Assembly: GCF_964204645.1 (NCBI RefSeq)
Contig: NC_134035.1
Span: 13,807,951-13,871,950 of the forward strand
Direction of reading: 5' to 3'
Source of the DNA: Tubulanus polymorphus
Lineage: Eukaryota > Nemertea > Palaeonemertea > Tubulaniformes > Tubulanidae
DNA length: 64,000 bases
The notes under the pieces are model-generated. The model was not told the DNA's origin and did no database searches. It saw nothing but the letters and a program-made list of their open reading frames with translations. This document shows positions 1-12,377 of this stretch, piece by piece (position 1 is the stretch's first letter; every line of letters begins with the position of its first letter). The position numbers were made by a program, and so were the translations under genes.

Positions 1-111
1 AACTCACTTCAAACTAAGCCGTGATCTTTGAGTGATTGAATGCTGGAAACAGATAGAATAATTTATATAGACCAGTTCTCTAAAAATAATGAATTTCCAG
101 GTCTTACCTGC

Positions 112-198
112 TACTGTTGTTGCAGCTGCTGGTGGTGGTGGTGCTGCTGCTGTCGTTCCTGGTGCTGCTGCTGTTGTTGCTGGTTGTGCTGCTGCTGG
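112..198 (-). other. Truncated copy of a minus-strand putative exon
   Basis: This is the copy A equivalent of the splice-bounded segment seen complete at 12,378-12,513 and 26,669-26,805. On the minus strand it ends at a good donor (AG|GTAAGACC) but its upstream half, including the acceptor, is deleted. It reads as Ala/Pro/Thr-rich codons in one frame and Gln-rich in another. It is probably non-functional or a fragment. Confidence 0.4.
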
Positions 199-485
199 TA
201 CTGAAAAGAAAAAGAAACAATAATCAGTGACAATAGAGCAGAATGTAACATCTCAAATTATCAATCAATCAGACAGAAACAGTACAGGATTTCTGTGGAT
301 TAAACTGCTGTACTTATTTCATACTGATTGAACAGTTACAGATACATGTAACATTGTGTACAGATACAGAGATACAGATCACTGCATTACTTCATCCTGT
401 GATTGAACAGTGATTTAATGTTCTCTCATCTTCATTAGATTCCCATCTGTCTAACTAAACCATCAGAACATTTTAACTCATCTAA

Positions 486-690
486 CCTCCCGACCCGACC
501 CTCCCAGACCCCATCCCTCCCGCCCTCCCGGACCCCTTCCCTCCCGCCCGCCCTCACCCCTTCCCTCCCCCCTCCCGGACCCCTTCCCTCCCGCCCGCCC
601 TCACCCCTTCCCTCCCGCCCTCCCTCAATGCCCTCCCACCTAGCCCTCCCTCAATGCCCTCCCTCAATACCCTCCCACCTAGCCCTCCCA
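486..690. repeat. Pyrimidine-rich minisatellite, copy A
   Basis: Short C/T repeats of the form CCCTTCCCTCCCGCC run almost without purines. The array recurs in copies B and C with different lengths. Pro/Ser-rich open frames across it are a consequence of composition, not evidence of a gene. Confidence 0.85.
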
Positions 691-1212
691 TCATGCCTCC
701 TGTCTCCTCTTCAGACTCCACTCATCTGTACAATAACTACAATACGATTTGCCATTTTTCATGATCATATCAATTTCATATCAAACCAAACCTGAGGATT
801 TAACTATAATGTTGTAAGGGAGGGGGAGGTATACGGAGGGTTCACCCGAACCAAGGAAATAAGCCTGAACCAAACCTCCACTCACAAAATGTCGAGAGAA
901 AGGCAAACACAAACCAAGGACAAGAATGATGGCTGAGATCAAAACAATTAATGCTATTAATGTTGCTTCACTAATTCAACGTCGTCTCAGTAGATGAGAT
1001 ATTTCTATACTCTGTACAACAGGTTGTAAAAAGTTGTTTTATGGAATCTTATTCATAAGATTTACTAATCAATGTTTATAAACTGCTGGTGCAAAATATA
1101 TTCGTCATATTCGTCATTGATTGTCTTTTCAAGTTAACACTTGAACCCAGTGGAACAAATCAAACTCCAGCCATTTTTCCGCCATTTGCCATTTTTCGTT
1201 TTTACTCTTTTC

Positions 1213-1413
1213 TTTGACTTGAGTCGAGGTAGGAATAGACCCCTGCCCACTCGCTAAGCGTGCAGGATACTAAACCTTCGAATTGCTCTCGGACCCCACT
1301 CTTTATATTTTATTTTCATTTTTTTGAGTCGAGGTAGGGATAGACCCCTGCCCGCCCTCTAAGCGAGCAGGACACTAAACCTTCGAATTGCTCTCGGACC
1401 CCACTCTTTATAT
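1213..1413. repeat. Duplicated tRNA-like/SINE-like segment, copy A
   Basis: Two adjacent copies of about 90 bp (from about 1,213 and 1,326) both start GAGTCGAGGTAGG and both end in GACCCCACTCTTTATAT. The minus strand can be read as a degenerate tRNA-like B box around GGTCTATCCC. The pair recurs in all three unit copies (about 13,731-13,922 and 28,004-28,195). The SINE assignment is inference. Confidence 0.45.
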
Positions 1414-1734
1414 CAGCATTTCATGCTGTTTTATTTTATTCATGCGTTCGCTTTATATTTTTTCTTTTCATATGGCTTTTCCTTATTTTGTCGTCTCACT
1501 AGAACTCTCATCAGTTCCGACTGGGATCAAGTTTAATCTTTTAGAGACAAACAGCAAAAGTTCGCGTTAGTTGCACTAGCAGCAGCAGCAGCAGCTGCTG
1601 CAGTTGCACCAGCAGCGACACTGATACAGATGAATCTTTCATTAACTACGTCATTAGTTCCACACAAATCATTTCATTCTCAAATACTGAGTCGTGAAGG
1701 CAACAGAAATAACTTATAAAATCTTTCATTCACG

Positions 1735-2345
1735 GCCCTGGTTTGGTGACCAAGAGTCAAAGTTTGGTTCATAGCCCAGGTTTGGTGACCTAAGAGTCAA
1801 AGTTTGGTTTATGGCCCTTGTTTGGTGACCAAGAGTCAAAATTTGGTTCACAGCCCTGGTTTGGTGACCAAAGAGTCAAAGGTTGGTTCATAGCCCAGGT
1901 TTGGAAACCAAAGAGTCAAAGTTTGGTTCACATATCTGTTTTGGTGACCAAAGAGTCAAAGGTTGGTTCATAGCCCAGGTTTGGAAACCAAAGAGTCAAA
2001 GTTTGGTTCACAGATCTGTTTTGGTGACCAAAGAGTCAAAGGTTGGTTCATAGCCTAGGTTTGGTGACCAAAGAGTCAAAGTTTGGTTTATGGCCCTGGT
2101 TTGGTGACCTAAGAGTCAAAGTTTGGTTTATGGCTCTGCTTTGGTGACCAAAGAGTCAAAGTTTGGTTCATGGCCCTGGTTTGGTGACCAAAGAGTCAAA
2201 GTTTTGTTCACAGATCTGTTTTGGAGATCAAAGAGTCAAAGTTTGGTTCATAGCCCAGGTTTGGAAACCAAAGAGTCAAAGTTTGGTTCATAGCCCTGTT
2301 TTGTGGTGACCAAAGAGTCAAAATTTGGTCTATGGTTCTGATTTG
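1735..2345. repeat. 40-bp minisatellite, copy A
   Basis: The 40-bp unit has the core GGTGACCAAAGAGTCAAAG. In places two alternating variants (ending CATAGCCCAG or CACAGATCTG) give an 80-bp higher-order period. There are about 15 units. The same array is longer in copy B. Confidence 0.95.
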
Positions 2346-3660
2346 ATGACCACAGAGGGTAAATATAGCTGATGGCCCTCGTTGAAGGTAAGTCAGTTTT
2401 ATGGCCCTGGTTTGATAAGCTAAAGTTTGGTTCATGACCGCAGTTATATAAAGGTGGCACTAGAGATGAATTTTCATATATGGAGCAGTTTTTAGCTATC
2501 AAATTGTCACAGAGACCGTAACATTAGAAATTGAGCGTTGCATATGTTGAACAGGGGAATTGTAAAAAACACCCATCACTCGTATAAACTCAAGAATTAC
2601 ACACTGAATGTGCTCAAAATCTTGTACTAAATCATAAAGTGTGAAATAATTCTGACTTATTTGAGTCTACTGGAAAATGATGCATCGATCGAAGTCTAAA
2701 AGCTATAAACTGACAAATTGATCGAGCACTGATAAAAGTCTAAATAACAGCGGAGGATGAAATAACTTTCATAAACTGATATGATCGTGAAAAATGTCAA
2801 AATACACTAGATATGTACCCCTCCCCCCTCTTTATCAAAGTCTCGTTGTAGTAAGAAGATTGCCGTAGCCTAACTGTAAAAACTACATCTGGTTGAATAT
2901 ATCATCTGTTTTTACGACTATTAAATTCAGTAAAATATTTCCTGATAGAAGTATAATTAGTTCGGAGCTCCTTAAATTCTGTCTAGAATAGAATTATAAG
3001 TCACAGGTAGAAATAAACTGTCATCAATAGAATATCCTGAATATAATAGAACAATAGTCTCTCCGTGTCAATCTTTGTCCCACCTAAAAATTGTACAGTT
3101 TATTTCAGAAAATATGTCCCATCTTTTTGAAAAGGATAACTAATTATTAAGGATATCTATGAATAGTGATATACTGTGCCATGAAGGCAAATGAAGAAGT
3201 GTGTCAATAAAAGTGATTACAAAACATATCACTTATTCTAATGAGTTCTATACTCTTCTTCCAAAAATGAAGAGTAGGTCTCCGTCTAAGAATCTGCAGA
3301 AAAAAGAGGAGGCAGCAATGAATGTGAACTGCATCTCGACTCTCGTCAACAATTTTCTAAGTCGTCCTATACAGTTCTTCATTTTAGAACCAGTATTTAC
3401 AGCCGTTTCTAAAATAGCACAGAAGAAAATACATCTTTCAGCTGGAAATGTATCAGTAAACCGCCAGATATCAACAGTAATTATTACGTATGATTGTTGT
3501 TTCATTGAATTGTTCATTAAGCCGTAATTTGATCGGAGCCAAGGAGCAGAACTTGTGATCATTCAATACCTTAAATTATAGCCCTAAAAATTGAAGTCCC
3601 CGTTCAAAAATCTGGGGGCAATTATCTCATAACGATTGAGAGAAGTGACGGTGAAATTAC

Positions 3661-3765
3661 GTGCGCACTCACCGGGGATCAAACCCGGGTCTCATAGAAA
3701 TAACAACCAGTAAAATAGAACGAGTCCAATTGGCCGATGGTTATACAGCTTGTCATGCATAACAA
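3661..3765 (-). repeat. tRNA-derived SINE-like element, copy A
   Basis: The minus strand shows a pol III B-box-like motif (GGGTTTGATCCCCGG) preceded by an A-box-like ATCGGCCAATTGGAC about 50 bp upstream. Equivalent segments lie at about 16,387-16,490 and 30,375-30,475. No family name is claimed. Confidence 0.4.
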
Positions 3766-3936
3766 CTGAAACATGACATGTTGCAGTCACGTGTTTCATA
3801 ATGATTAATCCTTTCTTAGAATAGAAAAAAGATGGGACGCATTTTCTGAAATATCCTGAACTTCAAAACTAAAACTAACTTCAACTAAACCTGTACCTAA
3901 ACCCTAAAGCCCCACCCTATATCCCTCCCTCTAAAG

Positions 3937-4193
3937 CAGGGTCCGATCTAAGGAATGAAAGCCACTTGCCCAGGGGGCAAACATATCTGAAATTTTGCTT
4001 GCCCCCCCCCCAAAAGATGCTTGCCCTTCACAGGCAGTCATTGGTGGCACTATCATCCTTGTATCGAGTGGGAAAAAAGCTTTGTGACATAAAATTGCAC
4101 TAGCCCGGGGGACAAGTGATAATGATAACCTACTTGCCCTGATGAGAATATACTTGTCCCAGGCAATCGGACAAGTGCTTAGATCGGACCCTG
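3937..4193. mobile_element. MITE family 1, copy A (16-bp terminal inverted repeats)
   Basis: Terminal inverted repeats CAGGGTCCGATCTAAG and CTTAGATCGGACCCTG bound a non-coding body of about 225 bp with CACTTGCCC/GGGCAAG motifs. Related copies lie at 16,666-16,806 and 30,660-30,800 (internally deleted) and, dispersed, at 52,334-52,598. A dispersed short element with TIRs and no ORF fits a non-autonomous DNA transposon. No clear target duplication was seen, so the superfamily is unassigned. Confidence 0.75.
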
Positions 4194-4203
4194 AATCCTA
4201 CCA

Positions 4204-4350
4204 CCACCCCTACATCCCTCCCGCCCTCCCTCACCCCTTCCCTCCCGTCCTCCCTCACCCCTTCCCTCCCGCCCTCCCTCACCCCTTCCCTCCCACCCTC
4301 CCTCTACCCCTTCCCTCCCCCGAACCCTACCCACCCCCCCAAACCCCATG
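4204..4350. repeat. Pyrimidine-rich minisatellite next to MITE, copy A
   Basis: A C/T-rich tandem repeat (CCCTCACCCCTTCCCTCCC type) starts right after the MITE end. Equivalents lie at about 16,807-16,925 and 30,807-30,975. Confidence 0.8.
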
Positions 4351-4904
4351 GTTAGGTGAGTTGAATGTTCTGATGTTTTAGTTAGACGGAAGGGAATCTA
4401 ATGAAGATGAGAGAACATTAAATCACTGTTCAATCACAGGATGAAGTAATGCAGTGATCTGTACTCTGTATCTGTACACAATGTTACATGTATCTGTAAC
4501 TGTACAATCAGTATGAAATAAGTACAGCAGTTTAATGTATAGAAATTCGAACTCTTAAGATACACATGATCTGATTATTACGAAGGAACATGATTGATAA
4601 CTAGTTGTATTATTGACATCAGGAACCAGTTTCATATTGATTAGAAATAACATTTGAGTTGACCACAATTTAGAAAACCTGTAAACCCGCTTACAGAAAT
4701 AACAATCCCAACCATGAACTGATTATAGCCAAATATTCACCGATATAATGAAATTTGAAATGATTGAATAAATGCAACAGGTTTTTGTGATTTCATTTCA
4801 AAACATGGTTTATAACAAACAATATAAAACTGGTCCCTTTAAAATCAATTCAACAACCGATGATGAATAAAGGTAAATGTAACTTATCTTGAATTTCCAC
4901 ATTT

Positions 4905-5353
4905 AGTGATTCCCGATGTCCGGTGCTGAATCAAAAAAGTCTGATAGTAAAACACTGAGTCCTTGTTATCCTTTGCTGAATCCAAGAGTGATTCCCGATG
5001 TCCTGTGCTGAATCCAAGAGTGATTCCCGATGTCCTGTGCTGAATCCCAGAGTGATTACTGATGTCCTGTGCTGAATCCAAGAATGATTCCGGATGTCCG
5101 GTGTCGAATCAAAAAAGTCTGATAGTAAAACACTGAGTCCTTGTTATCCTGTGCTGAATCCAAGAGTGATTACTGATGTCCTGTGCTGAATCCAAGAGTG
5201 ATTCCCGATGTCCTGTGCTGAATCCCAGAGTGATTACTGATGTCCTGTGCTGAATCCAAGAGTGATTCCCGATGTCCTGTGCTGAATCCCAGAGTGATTA
5301 CTGATGTCCTGTGCTGAATCCAAGAGTGATTCCCGATGTCCTGTGCTGAATCC
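4905..5353. repeat. 32-bp minisatellite, copy A
   Basis: The unit is about 32 bp (core GATGTCCTGTGCTGAATCC) and comes in two alternating variants. About 12 units are present, including two with an inserted AAAAAAGTCTGATAGTAAAA segment. Copies B and C carry shorter, more diverged versions. Confidence 0.9.
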
Positions 5354-6138
5354 AAAAACAGAAAGTATCAAAATGATACAGAAATGAAAAAATAGAATGA
5401 ATTCAAACCAGGCACCAAAACTAATTCACAATTTGAAGAATCATTCTACAGCGAGGTGAACCCCATCTAGAAATATTGGGGGGGGGAAGGCGATACATCG
5501 GCTCTCAGGGCCCCCTATTCTAAATTCCTGGATCCACCCATGGTCATTCAATCCATCACTGTTCCTTCTCAAGCTGCTTTTCTTTTGTCACGCTTGACTA
5601 ACCGCGACCACGATGTGCACCTTTGTGCCTCTGAAATATGGTTACCCACAATATCTGAGATGGAATATTTTTCGCCATTTAAACCAATGTTACAAACACT
5701 TACCGAATATTAAAATACTGATTTCAGGGGTCGGGAAGGAGGGTGGCAATGTTGTAATAAGGTGAGGTTTTTGCTTAATTTCGTGTTATGGTAAAGCACG
5801 CCATTTTGATAATACGTCATAGTGTACCTCGGATTGGGATTCCCGCGAATGTCAAAATGTACAATGTTGGTATCGAGTTTCAATCGAGAGGTCGAATCCC
5901 GATATAGGGAGATTCTCAACAGCAGCGGCTATAGCCACACTCTCTGTACAATTTTCGATTAGATTGGGTTTTATATTCTACGCAATATTCCAAAGAATTT
6001 ATTCTTGACCACGCTCCGGCGCCGGAGTCGAGTAGTTCTCTGTCAGCTTGCTTTGATCAGGCTGGGAAAATGTATTCATAGTGTCTAGTCAGTTCTGCCA
6101 AAATCCAATAGATGGCGATCGTAGCATCATTATCAAAC

Positions 6139-6260
6139 TTAGTGGACGTCCCGGGTTCGAACCCAGTAATTACTGACACTGATTCAGAGTGGTCCTGATG
6201 CTGAGTAGAGAATGTACAGGGGTGTCCCCGGTTCGAACCGGGTTCAGAGTGGTCCTGATG
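6139..6260 (+). repeat. Paired B-box-like tRNA-derived motifs, copy A
   Basis: Two copies of a CCCGGGTTCGAACCC-type motif lie about 75 bp apart on the plus strand, each followed by TTCAGAGTGGTCCTGATGCTGA. They resemble pol III B boxes of a SINE head. No complete tRNA cloverleaf is visible. The equivalent in copy B is at about 19,030-19,150. Confidence 0.35.
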
Positions 6261-6384
6261 CTGAATAGCACGGGTGACGGACAGCCTGGGCCACTAAAAG
6301 TTTTCCGGCGTGAACTTTCGGGCCCGGCCCTCGCTGTGGGACCCACGCCGGGAGATCATGATCCGATAGAAAATAAATTATGCA

Positions 6385-6427
6385 GTATACCAGGGAAGTG
6401 TGATGTCATCACACTTCCCTGAGTATA
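6385..6427. repeat. Near-perfect palindrome, copy A
   Basis: Arms of about 21 bp (GTATACCAGGGAAGTGTGATG and its complement) are separated by a single T with one base slipped. It would form a strong hairpin or cruciform. The copy B equivalent is at about 19,273-19,314, with arms intact. Confidence 0.8.
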
Positions 6428-6882
6428 CAAAGGATCTGTTAGTATTTGTTTTTACTGCACGCGCGGCCCGCCCTATATCAGGAACTCATCCGCCACACCC
6501 GTTCAGCCCGTATATAATCAAAACCCAGTGCAAGGGCTCCTCGGGGGGTCTTTGACCCCAAAATATCTATTAAAAAACTATTAGAAAATCATTCAGTAGA
6601 ATACTAAAAGGTCAAAATCTCTGTAACTTTCGGAGAAGATAGAACACTATTCATGGGCTACGCCGAGTCCGGTTACCTGCTGTTGCTCGGTCCCAAGGCT
6701 TCTTGGGGATCGCCCCCAAACACCGTCAAAAATATTGTTTAAGAATTGATAAATAAAATACGAAACGGTCATCAATGTGTCTGAAACGTTCAGGGAAGAT
6801 AGACCTAGTCAAACAAGTGAATGAGTAATTGTTTCTGTAGTGTGTAATGGTATCATTCACAAACGAAAGTTACAGGCCGCTA

Positions 6883-6976
6883 ACCATCTCGTGCCCCTGG
6901 GGAATAGCCATCTCGTGCCCCTGGGGAATAGCCATCTCGTGCCCCTGGGGAATAGCCATGTCGTGCCCCTGGGGAT
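6883..6976. repeat. 24-bp minisatellite, copy A (4 units)
   Basis: The unit contains CGTGCCCCTGGGGAATAGC. There are four units here against about 20 in copy B. Because 24 is divisible by three, several frames stay open; this is not a gene. Confidence 0.95.
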
Positions 6977-7163
6977 CTTGTTGTTTATTATTTGTGAAGG
7001 TTTCGCTCGAAAACTATAACAAACACACAGAATACTCAATCAACACGAAAGGAAATATCTTTATTGAAAAAAATGTACAGAAATATACAAAAATAATGAA
7101 CTCAACTTTTCCCAGCAGCAATAAAAAGAGACCCTAACCCTCGGTCCAGTAAAACCCTACCCT

Positions 7164-7233
7164 AAGCCCGGCTGAGACTCGAACTCAGGACTCGCACGTG
7201 CAAACCTAGAATGTCTACCACTAGACCATAGAA
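7164..7233 (-). repeat. tRNA-like sequence (minus strand), copy A
   Basis: The minus strand reads with an A-box-like TGGTCTAGTGGTAGA and, about 35 bp on, a B-box-like GAGTTCGAGTCTCAGCC, in a span close to tRNA length. The D-arm can pair (GTCTA/TAGAC), but the anticodon arm and acceptor stem are poor. It is best read as a tRNA pseudogene or SINE head. The copy B equivalent is at about 20,533-20,602. Confidence 0.45.
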
Positions 7234-7269
7234 TTCTGATCATTATTATGGTCTGTCTAAGTACGTTGA

Positions 7270-7475
7270 CTGCGTTTATAAAAACAGGCCAACACTAGGG
7301 TTACTGCGTTTATTCAGCAGGCAAGTACTAGGGTTTCTGCGTTTATTTAAACAGGCCAACACTAGGGTTTCTGCGTTTATTTAAACAGGCCAACATTAGG
7401 GTTTCTGCGTTTATTTAAGCAGGCCAACACTAGGGTTACGGCGTTTATTTGAGTAGGCCAACACTAGGGTAACTA
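7270..7475. repeat. 34-bp minisatellite, copy A
   Basis: The unit is about 34 bp with the core CAGGCCAACACTAGGGT. About six units are here, with roughly twice as many in copy B. Confidence 0.9.
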
Positions 7476-7530
7476 AAATCTCGTAATTGCCATAAAGTTA
7501 ATCTCAAAATATGCCGATGTTTATTTCAAT

Positions 7531-7705
7531 AGTCCTCGCATGCCAGGGTAAGAACCAATGAATCCTCGCATGCCAGGGTAAGAATCAATGAATCCTCGCA
7601 TGCCAGGGTAAGAATCAATGAATCCTCGCATGCCAGGGTAAGAATCAATGAATCCTCGCATGCCAGGGTAAGAATAATAACTGTACATGCCAGGGTAAGA
7701 ATAAA
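7531..7705. repeat. 30-bp minisatellite, copy A
   Basis: The unit is TCGCATGCCAGGGTAAGAAT plus ten bases, 30 bp in all, with about six copies. The copy B version is longer. Confidence 0.95.
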
Positions 7706-10440
7706 TGAATGGCACCTCGCGTGAGCAAGTTTATGTACCGAACACCGGGTCGCAGTTTCACAGAAACGATCAATATTTTGACAACTGGGCCCAAGTCCCA
7801 TAAAAGGACAAGTAGATTAATTTAATTTCTTCATTCAGTCAGTTTTTTCATTGCAGTTAATCGTATATGTGAAACTGTACCCGTGGTAGGATTTGGTTTA
7901 TGATGCGAGGGTTTCAATCAGATTTAGATGCTACAGTTTAACACACTAAATAGCGAGTACGGTATTTAATACCGTAGAGTCCAGTTTCACGAAGAAAGGA
8001 TGAATCAACTTCAAGTGCAATTCAACAATTCAATGCCGAAAGGACCCTTGGCTAAATTTCATAAAATTTAACTTTGATTCAGACTTTTTTCAAAATAAAA
8101 CATTTTTGAACGCAATTGGTTTGTGAAACTGGACCCACCAGGGCTCAGTTTCTTAAAAGACTTTACTCAAAGATATTTATTCATTGAGGTGGTAAACTCG
8201 AATTGAGCAAAGTTTTTTGAGTAAATAATTTCTATGAAACTGAACCCGTGGGATTTACGTGTGACGCACTGAGTGTGTGAAACTGCTGGCGTCTGTAATC
8301 ATAACTATAACAACACAGAAAATCTTTATTTCAAATAAAACAGTAACATAGTCCCATAATAAAGAAAACCTGTTGATATTTCAACTACTTGGTTTCATTG
8401 ATCGTGAGACTTAACAAAATATGTCCATTTAACAAAATATGTCCATTTACAATATTACATAAGTTTATACATTTACAAATTCAAGTTTTTGGTTTCATTG
8501 ATTGTGGGACTTAAAATATGTCCATTTACATGATACAAATCTAATACAAAACCAGACTAATGAAACCGGGTCCCGAGGTACAAATAATTACAAACTAATG
8601 CAGTTACATGGAGTGCGTAAATAATCTCATGCCCTTGATCCATCTCAGAAAGCCCATCATTAGGGTTTTCTCTCAATTGGCGAGGCAGAAAACCCGTTAT
8701 CGCTGCTTTGCAACTATATTGAATCTAAAATTAAATCAATCAATTTTAAGTAAAAATTAAAACCCACTTAACACAAATTTAAAAGGATTTGAAGACACAA
8801 CATTTATGAGTCTCTCTAGAGACCATCGTAAAGTCTGAAGAAATAACTAAAACAGGAAAAATTGAGAGGGAAAAACAAGTTAATTGAGAAAAGTAAAGCT
8901 AGAGGTTGTTAAGTGTTTAGGTCGAGAGGTTTTGTTATTTTGTGCATAGGTTGTTCTAGTTATTTCTTCATCTACTTTAATTATTTTGATTTTGATTCTT
9001 GATAAATAAATTACGCGTTTAATCTTTTAAATTTGCATAAAGCGGGGTTTAAATCCTATATTCTATGCCCGAGTCAGGCTATTTATCAGCAAAAATTACA
9101 TTACAGCTTTGAGAGACGAATCAGGGGATGACTCTATTGTTTTTATGGATATGTGATACGCAGTCCATGAAACCATCACAAACAGAACAACAGTCGCCTG
9201 CCTGTGCCGACCAACACAATATAGACCCAGTAATATATTTGACTTTAAACATTAAAATTGCAGATCTCGAAATTAAGTGGCAGCAAATCAATCTGCAGGT
9301 AGATGGCTGATCGCTGTCCTTGTCCAATGGAATCCATCTCGTCCTAGAATAGAAAGAAAACCTGCGTCTGCAGATATAACATTAACAATGTTTGATTGAA
9401 TTGAAAGTCAAGTTGGAATTGAAAGTTGATCAAATATCGAATAATGGTGTTGAATTATCTAGAACTATAACTCCGTTATCATGAAATAATTTCGGAAACT
9501 AATTCCCACCTTGACTATTTAATATTTGATCAACTTTCAAACTGTTCTATTGGACAAATTCCATGCTGCAAAAAAACATCCCAGCGACAAAACAAAATTA
9601 CATCACATAAGAGCAAAACTCACCATTTCCGAACTCATATCGGATTAGTTCAGTGCCATTTTGACCATGCAGACAATTTCCATTTCTAGCAGGATTTCGC
9701 TTCCAAGATTCATAATGTCAAGAGCACTGATGATTTCCTGAAAAATAGATTTACAAATAATTGAACCATTTAGTTTTATAACAAGCGAGAACCAGGTTGA
9801 TTCATGTAGACTGTATTACTTAGTTTATTCTTAAAGAAATAACAGCAGCTTCAGCAACTAGAGTTTCTTTACACTTCGAAGGTGAATGAATATCTTTAAT
9901 TTCTTACCGAGCTAAAGGCTGCGTCCTCTAGTAAAGCAATGAGATACCTGCCGACATCGACCGATCAAACACATATCTCCAAATCAAACCCGGAAAAATA
10001 CATCTGCTAAAATCGATCAGAAATAATAAATAAAGTTTATAACTGATAAATCACCACTAATTACTGCGATAAATCAATATAAAACTCACCACTTCTGATT
10101 TATGTTTGATTCTAAGAGTGCAATGTTGACTGTAAGTTCAGCTTCATTTTGGCTCCTAAAATACAAAAGTTGTATAATTTTGACTTGAAAGTTTGAACTC
10201 GGAGCAGGATAGAAGTGATTGAAAATTCACCTTAACTGATTTATTTAGTTCCATGAGATATTTACCGGTAATTGTTTGGTTAAGTGAATTCCTAATGTTC
10301 ACAGATTCTGTCAAGGGTTTCGCTTATTTCAGCTCCTAAAAACAAATGTATTAATGTTACAAATTGTCAGTTAAATTGTTATGAAATAAGAGCAGTTTTA
10401 TATTAAAACTCACGGCTTTCGTTTCACTTGTTTGCAGAAT

Positions 10441-10545
10441 TGTCAGGCTGCGCGTGAGGAGTGTCAGGCTGCGTGTGAGGAGTGTCAGGCTGCGTGTGAG
10501 GAGTGTCAGGCTGCATGTGAGGAGTGTCAGGCTGCGTGTGAGGAG
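10441..10545. repeat. 21-bp minisatellite, copy A
   Basis: The unit GTGAGGAGTGTCAGGCTGCGT (21 bp) is present about five times. On the minus strand it reads as a 7-residue Pro/Asp/Thr/His/Gln repeat inside a putative exon that opens with an ATG two bases after an acceptor. The copy B equivalent is at 24,113-24,222. Confidence 0.9.
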
Positions 10546-10762
10546 GATCTAGCAATATGTTTGAGGCGACCTGTGAATGAGGTTTTATGAGTTGTAAATT
10601 CTGGTGCTGTGTGGATTTCATTCTGTAAAGAGAAAACTGATTAGTGAAATAAAGAGACGTCACATGTATGTGTGGCTGTTATTCTGAAAATTACTATTTT
10701 TCTTACTTGTTTTGACTATCGTAGTACTTTTTCCTCAATAATTTCCAGTAGATTTGATAAGG

Positions 10763-10846
10763 ATGCAGCAGCAACATCAGCAACAGCAACAGCAACAGCA
10801 ACATCAGCAACAGCAACATCAGCAGCAGCAACAGCAACAGCAGCAT
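10763..10846. repeat. Interrupted CAG/CAA/CAT array, copy A
   Basis: About 27 triplets are CAG with frequent CAA and CAT interruptions. On the minus strand the frame reads Ala/Val/Asp and continues into Leu/Glu-rich codons before a stop. This is the short allele-like form of the array that is hugely expanded at 24,434-25,092. Confidence 0.95.
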
Positions 10847-12377
10847 TTCTTACAAAACTTTCTGGAGAATCACACATAAAAATACAGTACAGAATAATAA
10901 ATTGTTCGAATATGATCAAATTAGAGCAGAGTTGAGTGATGAAAAACTCACCACTTCCAAAATCATATCGGATTAATTCAGTGCCATTTTGACCATGCGG
11001 ACAATTTCCATTTCTAGCAGGATTTCACTTCCAAAAGTCATAATGTAATTAAGTCAAGAGCACTGATGATTTTCTGAAAGAATAAATTTACGAATAATTG
11101 AACCGTTAAGTTTTATAACAAGCGAGTCAAGAGGGAATTGTTTTCATGAAATATTTGTGATAGTTACCTTAAAGTTCCAAATAATTCAACACAATCATTC
11201 AATCTTTGATCAACTTTCAAACTGCCTAAAAAATACAAATAATTGAACAATACAGTTTTATAACAAGCGAGAACCAAGTTGAATTATGTAGAGAAAATTA
11301 CTTACAACTAGAGCTTCTTCACTCTTTGAAGGTGAATATTTCAATTTATCCTGCTGCAATTAGTGTTTAATGCCTCGGTTTCTGAAAGAGAAAATTATGC
11401 CAGAAAATCATTAGTGAAATGAATAAGAAACTGCAACTTGTTTGTCTTCGATTGACAGAAAACCTACCAGGTTTTTGAGTAGTTAATCACAATGTGTCGA
11501 GTATATGCAGATTTCTAAGAGGTTTGATGGTAGCTTTAGACTGCGTCCTCTAGTGAGTTGATACCTGTCGACATTGATCAATCAAAAACACTTCATTTTC
11601 CGCACTTGATTTAAAGATAAATCTCCTGAAATAAGACAATATAGTTTATAACTGATAAAGCACCACAAATTACAGCAATAAATCAATATAAAACTCACCA
11701 CTTCTGACTTGTGTTTGTAGAGCGCAATGTTTACTGCAAGTTCAGCTTTATCTTAGACCCTAGAATACAAAAGTTGTATAATTTTGATGATTCGAACTTT
11801 GACCAGAATAGAAGTGATTGAAAATTCGCCTTCACTGATTAATGTAGCTTCTAATCAGGAAATGAGTTTATAAATGTACAGTCAAACAGAGACTAGAATC
11901 TGTAGAGATATTTACCGGTACCGTATTGGTTTTGAGGATCTAAAGCGATGTCCATCTTAAACAAATGTGAAGTGAATTCCCATTGTTTACTGTTCACAGA
12001 TTCTATCAAGGGTTCCAGTTATTTCAGCTCCTAAATACAAATTTTAGAAATTGTCAGTGAAGCTGTTATGAAATAAGAGCAGTTTCAAACTAAATCAAAA
12101 CTCACCATTTTCGTCAATGTTTTTAAGCCAGCGGTATTTGAGGTTGACTGCATTGGGCGCCAAAACCTCCATTGGTCTGTTCACTGAAAATATGTATGGA
12201 AAACATAAAGATCTTGATAATTTCCAGTTTTGATCAGGAAATAAATACATTTCAACAATTGAAAACTCACTTCAAACTAAGCCGTGATCTTTGAGTGATT
12301 GAATGCTGGAAACATGAACAGATAGAATAATTTATATAGAACAGTTCTCTAAAAATAATGAATTTCCAGGTTTTACC

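Larger units (their letters stand above)
1..12263. repeat. Tandem segmental duplication, copy A
   Basis: The opening bases of the window recur at about 12,264 and again at about 26,561, and the sequence between these points aligns in order, block by block. Copy A is a complete unit of about 12.3 kb. It lacks about 190 bp present in B near 12,475-12,673 and a block equivalent to B 17,690-18,240, and most of its internal arrays are shorter. It shares a CAG/CTG-rich stretch near 1,580 with copy C that differs in copy B, so A and C look closer to each other there. No recognisable protein gene was found. The unit boundary is arbitrary because the window starts inside the array. Confidence 0.9.

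Noticed and set aside
1388-1570. 60-codon frame conserved in all three unit copies (also 13,899 and 28,170)
   Set aside because: It begins inside the SINE-like repeat, and the conservation is explained by the recent segmental duplication. No domain or splice context was seen.
5710-5919. 69-codon minus-strand frame identical in copies A and B
   Set aside because: Copy C breaks it, and near-identity of the surrounding non-coding DNA shows the duplication is too recent for conservation to be informative. A B-box-like GGTCGAATCCC in the region suggests a repeat element.
7164-7233. Functional tRNA gene
   Set aside because: A and B boxes are recognisable but the acceptor stem and anticodon arm do not fold well, so it is kept only as a tRNA-like repeat.
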